Shown one piece after another: positions 26,573-34,268 of a stretch of DNA of 64,000 nucleotides; position 1 is the stretch's first letter, and each line of letters begins with the position of its first letter. The notes beneath the pieces were generated by a model, which did not search any database, was not told the DNA's origin, and was given only the letters and a program-made list of their open reading frames with translations. Location of the stretch: contig NZ_JACCHQ010000016.1 in assembly GCF_016031655.1 (NCBI RefSeq), positions 1 to 64,000 on the forward strand, given 5' to 3'. The position numbers and the translations under genes were made by a program. The DNA comes from Bradyrhizobium glycinis (lineage in GTDB: Bacteria > Pseudomonadota > Alphaproteobacteria > Rhizobiales > Xanthobacteraceae).

Positions 26573-26701
26573 GTGTCCCGGACGCGGTGCAGCGCTCCTT
26601 CAGCGATGCACCGCAGAGCCGGGACCCATCTTTTCGTCCACACTCATGGGCCCCGGCTCTGCAGCGCATCAGTACCTGCTGCGCTGCGTCCGGGGCACGA
26701 G
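26573..26701. repeat. Intergenic inverted repeat, family R4 (copy 1), inside tctC-tctB
   Basis: The left part GTGTCCCGGACGCGGTGCAG and right part CTGCGCTGCGTCCGGGGCAC pair with each other, as do GAGCCGGGACCCAT and ATGGGCCCCGGCTC in the middle. The element lies between the receptor and membrane-subunit genes, where a stable hairpin would allow more receptor than permease. Copy 2 is at 48071-48193. Confidence 0.8.
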
Positions 26702-26708
26702 AATCGCG

Positions 26709-27194
26709 ATGAACAACGACACCAACGTCAAGCTCCGCCTCGGCAACTCCGAACTCTGGGGCGGGCTGATCGGACTCGCGCTCGGCGGCTTCGTGATCTG
26801 GTCGGGCTGGAGGCTCAAGCTCGGCACCATCAACGATCCCGGCTCCGGCTACGTGCTGTTCTACACGGGCATCCTGATGTGCGTGTTCGCAGGCGCGATC
26901 ATCGTCTCGGCGATCACCGAGGGCGGGCCGACGCTGGCCTCGCGCTGGGAGAACGTGCGCTGGAGCAAGCCGCTTGTCCTCATCGCCTGCCTCACCGCGT
27001 TCGCCTTCGCGCTGGAGCCGCTGGGCTTCCTGCTGTCATCGATCCCCCTGATGCTGCTGCTGTTGCGGCTGATCGATCCGGTGCGCTGGACGCTGGCGGT
27101 CCCGATCGCGGTGCTGGTGCCCTCGGGCATGTGGTGGGTGCTCAAGCGGCTGCTGTTGATCCAGTTGCCGTCAGGTCTGTTCGGGATCGGCTGA
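26709..27194 (+). CDS. tctB: Tripartite tricarboxylate transporter small membrane protein (TctB)
   Basis: A 161-residue protein with four hydrophobic segments (about residues 18-36, 48-70, 86-115, 122-145), as in the small TctB subunit. 'GFVIWSGWRLKLGTINDPGSGYV' near 28-50 matches the family. ATG 26709 follows the repeat element; the frame upstream is open by chance. It precedes tctA by four bases, so the two membrane subunits are coupled. Confidence 0.9.
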   Translation: MNNDTNVKLRLGNSELWGGLIGLALGGFVIWSGWRLKLGTINDPGSGYVLFYTGILMCVFAGAIIVSAITEGGPTLASRWENVRWSKPLVLIACLTAFAFALEPLGFLLSSIPLMLLLLRLIDPVRWTLAVPIAVLVPSGMWWVLKRLLLIQLPSGLFGIG

Positions 27195-27198
27195 CCGC

Positions 27199-28707
27199 AT
27201 GGATACGCTCGTCAACGTGGCACATGGATTCGGCATCGCGCTGCTGCCGGTCAACCTGCTCTACTGCTTCATCGGCGTCTTCATCGGCACGCTGGTCGGC
27301 GTGCTGCCCGGCATCGGCCCGATCTCGGCGATGTCGCTGCTGTTGCCGGTGACGCTGTCGGGCACGCCGGAATCAGGCATCATCATGATGGCCGGCATCT
27401 ATTACGGCTCGATGTATGGCGGCTCGACCACCTCGATCCTGGTCAACATCCCCGGCGAGGCCGCCTCGGTCGTGACCTGCATCGACGGCCACCAGATGGC
27501 GAAGCAGGGCCGCGCGGGCCCCGCGCTCGGCATTGCCGCGTTCGGCTCCTTCGCTGCCGGCACCTTTGCGCTGGTTGCCTTGATGCTGGTGGCGCCGAGG
27601 CTTGCCAGCCTCGCCATTGCCTTCGGCCCGGCCGAGTATTTCAGCCTGATGGTGCTCGGCCTCGTCGTGCTCACCTTCCTCACCCAGGGATCGATGCCGA
27701 AGGCATTGCTGATGGCGTGCATCGGCGTCGTGCTCGGGCTGATCGGGCTCGACAGCATCACCGCGCAGCCGCGGCTGACCTTCGGCCGCATGGAGCTGAT
27801 CGACGGCATCGGCCTCGTGCCCGTGGTGATGGGCCTGTTCGGCGTCGCCGAGGTGCTGCTCAACACCGAGCAGACGATCAAGCGCGACGTCATCAACACC
27901 AGGATCACCCATCTCCTGCCCAGCAAGGAGGACTGGAAGGCGAGCGCAGGTCCGGTCGGCCGCGGCACCATCCTCGGCTTTTTCCTCGGCATCCTGCCGG
28001 GCGGCGGCGCGGTGGTCTCGTCATTCGCGTCCTACGCGCTGGAGAAGCGGCTGTCGAAGACGCCCGAGCGGTTCGGCCATGGCGCAATCGAGGGCGTCGC
28101 CGGCCCGGAATCGGCGAACAACGCCGCGGCGGGCGGCGCCTTCATTCCGCTGATGACGCTCGGCATCCCCCCGAACGTAGTGATGGCGCTGCTGCTCGGG
28201 GCCTTCGTTATTCACGGCCTGCAGCCGGGCCCGCTGCTGATCACGCAGAACCCCGGCCTGTTCTGGGGCATCGTCGCCAGCATGTATATCGGCAACGTCA
28301 TGCTGCTGATCCTGAACCTGCCGATGATCGGCATGTGGGTGCAGCTGCTCAAGCTGCCCTACAACATCCTGTTCCCCTTGATCATCCTGTTCACGATCCT
28401 CGGCGTCTACTGCTCGAGCAACAACGTGTTCGACGTCTATGTGATGATCGCGTTCGGGATCATCGGCTATTTCATGCGCAAGCTCGGCTACGAGCCGGCA
28501 CCGCTGGTGCTGGCCTTCGTGCTCGGTCCGATGATGGAGAACAATTTGCGCAAGTCGCTGATCCTGTCGCAGGGCGATCTCTGGACCTTCGTGCAGCGGC
28601 CGATCTCGGGGGCGTGTCTCGCGCTTGCCCTGGTGCTGCTGATCGCGCCGCTACTGCCGTCGCTGCGCAAGAAGCGCGAGCTGGTGGCGCTGGACGAGGG
28701 GGCGTGA
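27199..28707 (+). CDS. tctA: Tripartite tricarboxylate transporter large permease (TctA)
   Basis: A 502-residue inner-membrane permease of about 12 spans. Family motifs are 'GTLVGVLPGIGPISAMSLLLP' near 30-50, 'YYGSMYGGSTTSILVNIPGE' near 70-90 and 'GFFLGILPGGGAVVSSFASYALE' near 257-280. With TctB it forms the cation-driven channel that accepts ligand from TctC. A repeat element follows at 28733. Confidence 0.95.
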   Translation: MDTLVNVAHGFGIALLPVNLLYCFIGVFIGTLVGVLPGIGPISAMSLLLPVTLSGTPESGIIMMAGIYYGSMYGGSTTSILVNIPGEAASVVTCIDGHQMAKQGRAGPALGIAAFGSFAAGTFALVALMLVAPRLASLAIAFGPAEYFSLMVLGLVVLTFLTQGSMPKALLMACIGVVLGLIGLDSITAQPRLTFGRMELIDGIGLVPVVMGLFGVAEVLLNTEQTIKRDVINTRITHLLPSKEDWKASAGPVGRGTILGFFLGILPGGGAVVSSFASYALEKRLSKTPERFGHGAIEGVAGPESANNAAAGGAFIPLMTLGIPPNVVMALLLGAFVIHGLQPGPLLITQNPGLFWGIVASMYIGNVMLLILNLPMIGMWVQLLKLPYNILFPLIILFTILGVYCSSNNVFDVYVMIAFGIIGYFMRKLGYEPAPLVLAFVLGPMMENNLRKSLILSQGDLWTFVQRPISGACLALALVLLIAPLLPSLRKKRELVALDEGA

Positions 28708-28732
28708 GAATTTGTAGCCGCGGGCGCGATCT

Positions 28733-28886
28733 CTTCCTTCTCCCCTTGTGGGAGAAGGTGGCGCGAAGCGCCGGATGAGAGGTTCTATCCGCGAATCTTA
28801 TCGCGACAGTTTTGCACGCAGATAGAACCCCTCACCCGTCTCGCCGCTACGCGGCGAGCCACCCTCTCCCGCAAGTGGAGGGGGAA
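28733..28886. repeat. Intergenic inverted repeat, family R2
   Basis: TTCTCCCCTTGTGGGAGAAGG at the left edge is a hairpin in itself, and CCACCCTCTCCCGCAAGTGGAGG at the right is its partner. It lies between convergent tctA and the EAL gene and may end both transcripts. Confidence 0.8.
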
Positions 28887-28919
28887 ACAAGAACGCCGGG
28901 CGATTAGAACGATTAACTC

Positions 28920-30614
28920 CTACCCCGCCGCAGGCAGCACGCTGCCCGGCGGCACGCCCCACGGGCGCTCCGCCGAAGCCAGCCCGATCAGGCGGCCCTG
29001 GATGTAGTCGCAGCCCCAGTCGCGCAGCATGTTCGCCGCTTCCTCATCCTGCACCCATTCGGCGACGGTCTTGATGTCGAGGCGGCGGGCGAGATCGATC
29101 AGGGTCTGCACGAAGGCGCGGTCGTCGGCGGAATGGGTGATGTTCTGCACGAAGGCGCCGTCGATCTTGACGATGTCCACGCCGAGCTTGCGCAGATTGC
29201 GGAACGAGGTGTAGCCGGCGCCGAAATCGTCGATGGCGATGCGGCTGCCGAAATGCTTGAGGCGGCTGACGAAGGCGCGGACGTCGTCGATGTCCTGGAT
29301 CGCGACCGTCTCGGTGATCTCGACGATCAGACGCTCGGCGACGCCGGGATGGGCCAGCATCAGCGATTCGATCCCCGCCCACCAGTCCGGATCCATGGTC
29401 GTATCCGGCGAGATGTTGAGGCTGAGGCAGACATCGGGCGCCGCCGCAAGCTCGGCGACCACGAGCTCGAGCACGCGATGATCGACCAGGCGGATCAGGC
29501 CGAGCCGCTCGGCGACCGGCACGATGTCGGGCGCGAGCAGCACCTGGCCGTCGCCCTGGTCCATCCGGACCAGGCATTCATGGAATGCGCGCTCGCGCGA
29601 GACAGCCGAGACGACGGGTTCATAGGCGAGCCTGATGCGGCGTTCGTTGAGCGCGGTAACGATCTCGTCGGTGACGCGGATGTTGACGCGGCGCTGTGCG
29701 TCGCGCGCGGCATCCGGGCGCCAGGCCGCGAACGAGCCGGAGCGGCGGCGCTTGGCGGCGTCCAGCGTCTCGTGGGCGCGATTGACGGCCTCGTCGGTGT
29801 TGCGCGCATAGCGCGGCAGGCTGACCGCGCCGATCGATGCGGTGACCGAGACCGGACCGGATTTGGTCGGCACCACCTCGTCGCGGATGCCGGCCAGGAA
29901 GCGCTCGGCGGCCACATTCATGTCGTCGACGGTGCAGTTCTTCAGGATCAGGCCGAACTTGTTGCCAGAGAAGCGCCCGAGCACGTCGCCGCCGCGCAGG
30001 CGCGCGCGAATGCGCTTGGCGATGTCGAGGATCACGGCGTCGGCGACGTCGAAGCCGAAGGCATCGTTGACGCGGGCGAGATGATCGATACCGACCAGCA
30101 TGAAGGCGGCGGTCGAGCGGAAGCGGGTCGTCTCCTCGATCGCCTCGGCCAGCGCCGCGATCAGATGTGAGCGGTTGAGCTCGCCGGTCAGCGGATCGAG
30201 CCGAGCCAGCCTGCTCAATTCCTCATCGCGGGCGTGGCGCTCATTGTTGATGCGGACGGAGCCGATCGCTCGTGTGGGACGGCCGTCGGGACCTGCGAAC
30301 CAGCGGCCAGTCTCCTCGATCCAGATCACGGGGTCGGAGGCGCTCATGCGCACGCCGTACTCGACCCGGTAGGGCGTGCCGTCGGCGCCGTGCACCGGGG
30401 ACGTCAGCGCCAGCGCTGCCGTCCGCAGCGTTTGCGCGGGCTCGATCAGCTTGGCGAATTCGGCGCCGGTCGCGAGCCGCTCGGCGGGAACGCCGGGGAA
30501 GACGGCGCTGACCTGCTCACCCCAGACGATGGCATCGCTGGCGATGTCCCAGGCGAACACGGCCTGGCCGAGCGCGGCCAGGATGTCGGAGGCTTGCGGC
30601 AGTCCAGCGGTCAA
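28920..30614 (-). CDS. EAL-domain protein with degenerate GGDEF domain
   Basis: About 564 residues: a PAS-like sensor (about 12-130), a GGDEF-fold domain in which the active motif is 'SGNKF' (near residue 213) instead of GGDEF, and a C-terminal EAL domain. In the EAL domain the first motif reads ECL ('FHECLVRM', near 343), but the other metal and catalytic groups are present: 'LSLNISPDT', 'IVEITET', 'IAIDDFGAGYTS' and 'VKIDGAFV'. It probably degrades or binds c-di-GMP and cannot make it. The start is uncertain: TTG 30614 with GAGG upstream is chosen, while the frame continues to 30824 without a good start. No membrane segment is seen. Confidence 0.85.
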   Translation of the reverse strand: MTAGLPQASDILAALGQAVFAWDIASDAIVWGEQVSAVFPGVPAERLATGAEFAKLIEPAQTLRTAALALTSPVHGADGTPYRVEYGVRMSASDPVIWIEETGRWFAGPDGRPTRAIGSVRINNERHARDEELSRLARLDPLTGELNRSHLIAALAEAIEETTRFRSTAAFMLVGIDHLARVNDAFGFDVADAVILDIAKRIRARLRGGDVLGRFSGNKFGLILKNCTVDDMNVAAERFLAGIRDEVVPTKSGPVSVTASIGAVSLPRYARNTDEAVNRAHETLDAAKRRRSGSFAAWRPDAARDAQRRVNIRVTDEIVTALNERRIRLAYEPVVSAVSRERAFHECLVRMDQGDGQVLLAPDIVPVAERLGLIRLVDHRVLELVVAELAAAPDVCLSLNISPDTTMDPDWWAGIESLMLAHPGVAERLIVEITETVAIQDIDDVRAFVSRLKHFGSRIAIDDFGAGYTSFRNLRKLGVDIVKIDGAFVQNITHSADDRAFVQTLIDLARRLDIKTVAEWVQDEEAANMLRDWGCDYIQGRLIGLASAERPWGVPPGSVLPAAG

Positions 30615-30835
30615 AGTCGCCTCGTTTCGGGACAGTGGAGAAGTCCTGAGCCGGCACAGGATAGAGCCAGATTCGCCCCCGACCCTAGGCAAAGTTGATA
30701 AACAATTTGGAAACCACGTTTCCCCGGCGCGGGGAACCAAGCCGGCCCGGCCGGCATAGGCCTTGCGAGTACAGGACTCGCACCGGCGCCCGCGTCCCGA
30801 AACGCGACAGTCTCGCCGGATCAACGGTGATTGCG

Positions 30836-31096
30836 ATGTTGAGTACTGATCGATCGGACGCGGCGGACAACGGCACAGGCACGGCCCTGGTGCCGCTGAT
30901 GCCGACGTTGCAGTGGGTCCGCAAGGCGCCGCTGCCGCGCCCCGATCCGAGCTTCGTCACACAATTGATCGCCAATGCCGAGCAGCTGCCGCAAACGACC
31001 CGGCTACGCCGCGCCTCATCCGAGGATGCGCTGATGGCCTATGGCAGCAAGCGCCCGCTGCAAAGCGTCAGCGCGCGGACACGGCAGGTGGCTTGA
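30836..31096 (+). CDS. Small conserved-looking hypothetical protein
   Basis: An 86-residue basic protein. The core 'ALVPLMPTLQWVRKAPLPRPDPSFVTQLIA' has an even composition and lacks the Arg/Ala bias of chance frames in this GC-rich DNA, and resembles small proteins found in related rhizobia. No signal peptide, membrane span or known motif is seen. ATG 30836 is chosen; GTG 30827 is possible. It is divergent from the EAL gene and followed by a repeat. The function is unknown. Confidence 0.6.
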   Translation: MLSTDRSDAADNGTGTALVPLMPTLQWVRKAPLPRPDPSFVTQLIANAEQLPQTTRLRRASSEDALMAYGSKRPLQSVSARTRQVA

Positions 31097-31120
31097 GGCT
31101 AATTCGAAGTGAGATGGCGC

Positions 31121-31282
31121 TTCTTACCTCTCCCCGCTTGCGGGGAGAGGTCGGATCGCCTCGGCGATGCGTAGCATCGTCCGGTGCGATCCGGGTGAGG
31201 GGGTACAGGTCTCACGGCTATCTCATCCCCGGAGAGAGCCCCTCACCCCAACCCTCTCCCCGTAAGAACGGGGCGAGGGAGC
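31121..31282. repeat. Intergenic inverted repeat, family R2
   Basis: CCTCTCCCCGCTTGCGGGGAGAGG at the left, GTGCGATCCGGGTGAGGGGG in the middle and CCCTCACCCCAACCCTCTCCCCG with its complement at the right form a multi-stem structure. It lies between two convergent genes. Confidence 0.8.
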
Positions 31283-31322
31283 ACACTGGCGCCGCGGTGA
31301 GATGCGCGCAAATTCAGGAAAA

Positions 31323-31973
31323 TCAGCGCGGCGGCGCGTCGGAAGACGGCGTGCCGTTCCCCGGCTGCAACTGCGGCGAGGGAATTTCCGGCGAAGGCGC
31401 GCCCTGCACGGGCTTGGGCGCAGGGTGGTCCATCAGCACGGATTCCGCGACGGACTGCGCGGAAGGGGCGGGCGGCGCCGCCGGTGCCGGCTGCGGCGCA
31501 ATCACCGGCTCGAACTTGCGCTCAGACTCCACATCCTCCGCCGGCGCTTCGGCCCTGCGCTTGGCCTTGCGCGGCGCCGGCACCGTCGTTTCGGCGACAT
31601 AGGTGACGCGGCGGCGCGTGCGCTGGGCAATGCCGCCGAGGAAGTCGGCCATCGCGAGCAGCACCAGCAGGAAATAGGTGGAATTGCCGAATTTGGGCCA
31701 CATCACGAATTCGGCGGCGGCCGCGCCGAAGATGATCAGCGACAGCAAATGGTCCATCAGGAATTTCGAGCCCGGCCGCGCGCCCTTGACCACTTCGAGC
31801 AGCAGCAGCATGACGCCGAGCGCGAGCAGGAGATCCGCGAGCGTGACCGGCCAGGCTTCGCCCGTGATCATCGGCACCTTGAACAGCACGTCCGAGAAGG
31901 ACACGCTGGGCATCAGGAAGGCGATGATGTTGTACACCGCGAGCGGAATCAGGAGCAGCGGGAAACCGACCAT
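31323..31973 (-). CDS. Membrane protein with Pro/Ala-rich cytoplasmic tail, unknown function
   Basis: 216 residues. Four hydrophobic stretches (about 5-22, 45-60, 75-92, 100-118; 'MVGFPLLLIPLAVYNIIAFLM' at the start) are followed by a basic 'RTRRR' stop-transfer region. A tail of about 90 residues rich in Pro, Ala and Glu is probably disordered. ATG 31973 is selected because the hydrophobic segment starts there; a longer frame begins at 32048. I do not recognise the family. It lies downstream of rpmF on the same strand but with a 139-base gap. Confidence 0.7.
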   Translation of the reverse strand: MVGFPLLLIPLAVYNIIAFLMPSVSFSDVLFKVPMITGEAWPVTLADLLLALGVMLLLLEVVKGARPGSKFLMDHLLSLIIFGAAAAEFVMWPKFGNSTYFLLVLLAMADFLGGIAQRTRRRVTYVAETTVPAPRKAKRRAEAPAEDVESERKFEPVIAPQPAPAAPPAPSAQSVAESVLMDHPAPKPVQGAPSPEIPSPQLQPGNGTPSSDAPPR

Positions 31974-32112
31974 CGGCTTGATGCTTTCTCGATCAAGATA
32001 TCCGGACAGAACAATGCAGCGGCGAAGCATCCGCTCCGCCGCCGTCACCGTCTATCTCATGGGTTGGCCGAATCGGGCGGGTCCGATCTCCCGCCCGAGA
32101 AAGATCCTGGCT

Positions 32113-32295
32113 TCAGGACTCTTTCTTCTTCAGGACCTGGCGGCCCTTGTACATGCCGGTCTTGAGGTCGAGATGGTGCGGACGACGGAGCTCGCCGGAG
32201 TCCTTGTCTTCCACATAGGTCGGCTTCTTGAGGGCGTCCGCCGAGCGGCGCATGCCACGGCGCGACGGCGAGGTTTTTCTTCTCGGAACGGCCAT
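32113..32295 (-). CDS. rpmF: 50S ribosomal protein L32
   Basis: A 60-residue basic protein starting 'MAVPRRKTSPSRRGMRRSADAL', the universal L32 opening, with the alphaproteobacterial 'GELRRPHHLDLKTGMYKGRQV' at residues 34-54. The zinc-binding cysteines seen in some L32 proteins are absent, which is normal for this group. It follows mtgA at a distance of about 170 bases on the same strand. That gap would hold its promoter. Confidence 0.96.
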   Translation of the reverse strand: MAVPRRKTSPSRRGMRRSADALKKPTYVEDKDSGELRRPHHLDLKTGMYKGRQVLKKKES

Positions 32296-32464
32296 TTCAA
32301 TATCCTCTAGGGATTGGTGTCATCAGGGCATCGTCCGCGAAGGGACGGCTCAGCACCCGCAATACGAGGCGAGCTGAATGCCGATCAAGGCCGCGCTTAT
32401 AGAGGAAGGCTGGCCGTAAAGCTAGGCTCTTGGGCCGGAAAATGCGCCCGGAACGGGCCAAAAA

Positions 32465-33139
32465 TCAGCGATTTTCGCGCCAACAGGTCGCAAGCGAGCT
32501 CGCCTGCCCCCGCGCCATATAGGTGGCCGCCAGCCGCCGGACGCCCGGTCCCGGGGTCCGGGCGCTGCGCTTGACCGGATTCGGCAGGATCGAGGCTAGA
32601 AGCGCCGCCTCGCGGGGCGAGAGGCTTTCGGCCGATTTGCCGAAGGCATAGGCGCTGGCCGCCTCGACCCCGAACTGCCCCTGCGGGCCGAGCTCGGCGA
32701 TGTTGAGGTAGATCTCGAGAATCCGCTGCTTGGGCAGGACGAGATCGATCCAAAGCGCCAGCGGGAATTCGAGCGCCTTGCGGACGAAGTCGCGCCCCTG
32801 CCACAGGAACAGGTTCTTCGCCACCTGCTGGGTGATGGTGGAGGCGCCCCGGAAGGCGGTGCCGTCCTCCCTGGCGTCGTCGATCGCCTCGCGCAGCGCG
32901 CCCCAATCGATGCCGTGATGCTTGCAGAAATGGGCATCCTCGGCCGCGACCACCGCGCGCGGCAGAGAGGGCGACATATCGGCGAGGTCGATCCATTCCC
33001 GCTGCATCGGCGCGCCGCGCAAGCTGCGCCAGGCCATCAGCGTCGAAACAGGGTGGCCGGTGCGGTAGAACGGCGCGATCACATAGGGCGCGAGGACCAC
33101 AACCGCGAGCACCACCAGCAGGATTTTGACGATGCGCAA
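32465..33139 (-). CDS. mtgA: Monofunctional biosynthetic peptidoglycan transglycosylase
   Basis: A 224-residue GT51 glycosyltransferase that polymerises lipid II into glycan strands at the outer face of the inner membrane. One N-terminal membrane anchor (about residues 5-23) precedes the catalytic domain, with Glu67 in 'VAAEDAHFCKHHGID', 'GASTITQQVAKNLFLW' near 98-113 and 'KQRILEIYLNIAELG' near 137-151. The start is a TTG at 33139 with GGAAAGG upstream. No transpeptidase domain is present, so cross-linking must be done by other proteins. Confidence 0.93.
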   Translation of the reverse strand: MRIVKILLVVLAVVVLAPYVIAPFYRTGHPVSTLMAWRSLRGAPMQREWIDLADMSPSLPRAVVAAEDAHFCKHHGIDWGALREAIDDAREDGTAFRGASTITQQVAKNLFLWQGRDFVRKALEFPLALWIDLVLPKQRILEIYLNIAELGPQGQFGVEAASAYAFGKSAESLSPREAALLASILPNPVKRSARTPGPGVRRLAATYMARGQASSLATCWRENR

Positions 33140-33300
33140 ATCGACCTTTCCGGCGCAAACTTAAGAGCGGCCACGGGCTGGAGCGTTAAGTCTGTGATAA
33201 TTCGGGCCTTTTCCAGCACTTTTTAGGCCTTCCAAACGATTGACTGGCGCGGGCGCATAAAGGATTGTCCCGCCGAATTTTAGTTCTGGAGCCCCTCTTG

Positions 33301-34224
33301 ATGACCGGCACGTCCCCGTCCGATTTCACCAAACGTCTGGACAAGACCGCTGATGACACCGAAGCCCTGCTCGGGCGCCTGCTGTCGGACGACATCCTGC
33401 ACGACGAAATCGCCCGGCCCAAGCGACTGATGGACGCAATGCGGTATTCGAGCCTGAACGGCGGCAAGCGCCTGCGGCCGTTCCTGGTGGTCGAGAGCGC
33501 CGCCGTGTTCGGCGTGCCGCGCGAGGCGGCCCTGCTCGTCGGCGCCGCGCTCGAATGCATCCATTGCTATTCGCTGATCCATGACGACCTGCCGGCCATG
33601 GACAATTCAGACCTGCGCCGCGGCCGCCCGACCCTGCACAAGCAGACCGACGACGCCACCGCGATCCTCGCCGGCGACGGTCTTCTGACCCTCGCCTTCG
33701 ACATCATCACCCGCGACGAGATCCATCGCGACGCCAATGTGCGGCTGCTCTTGACGCGCGCGCTGGCGCGCTGCGCCGGCATCGGCGGCATGGTCGGCGG
33801 CCAGATCCTCGATCTCGCCGGCGAAGGCCGCTTTGGCGGCAACGAGCCGATCGATGTCGCCCGTATCCAGCAGATGAAGACGGGCGCGCTCCTGCGCTAC
33901 GGCTGCATCGCCGGCGCGATCCTCGGCCAGGCCTCGAAGGCGGAATATCAGGCGCTCGACGATTACGGCCGCGCGCTCGGCGAAGCCTTCCAGATCGCCG
34001 ACGATCTGCTCGACGTCGAGGGCGATGCGGCCGCGCTGGGCAAGCCGGCCGGCGCCGATGCCGCGCTGGGCAAGACCACCTTCGTCACCCAGCTCGGGAT
34101 CGAAGGCGCCAAGCAGCGCGTGCGCGACCTGCTCGCGCGCGCCGACAGCGCCGTCTCGATCTTCGGTGACCGCGCCGCCGTGCTACAGGCCGCCGCGCGT
34201 TTCGTGGCCGAGCGGAAGAACTGA
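33301..34224 (+). CDS. ispA: Short-chain polyprenyl diphosphate synthase (FPP-type)
   Basis: Condenses IPP with allylic diphosphates in the cytoplasm. 307 residues. The first aspartate-rich motif DDLPAMD is at 95-101, preceded by 'CYSLIHDD' as in E. coli IspA. The second, DDLLD, is at 234-238. 'GGKRLRP' at 54-60 binds diphosphate. These point to farnesyl diphosphate synthase, although geranylgeranyl synthases look similar. ATG 33301 is preferred over an in-frame start at 33265. It stands alone on the plus strand, divergent from mtgA; ispG lies further along in the window. Confidence 0.88.
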   Translation: MTGTSPSDFTKRLDKTADDTEALLGRLLSDDILHDEIARPKRLMDAMRYSSLNGGKRLRPFLVVESAAVFGVPREAALLVGAALECIHCYSLIHDDLPAMDNSDLRRGRPTLHKQTDDATAILAGDGLLTLAFDIITRDEIHRDANVRLLLTRALARCAGIGGMVGGQILDLAGEGRFGGNEPIDVARIQQMKTGALLRYGCIAGAILGQASKAEYQALDDYGRALGEAFQIADDLLDVEGDAAALGKPAGADAALGKTTFVTQLGIEGAKQRVRDLLARADSAVSIFGDRAAVLQAAARFVAERKN

Positions 34225-34268
34225 CTTAATCGTATCGCGCTTTAGCGTTCAGGGGATGCGGCTCCCCT

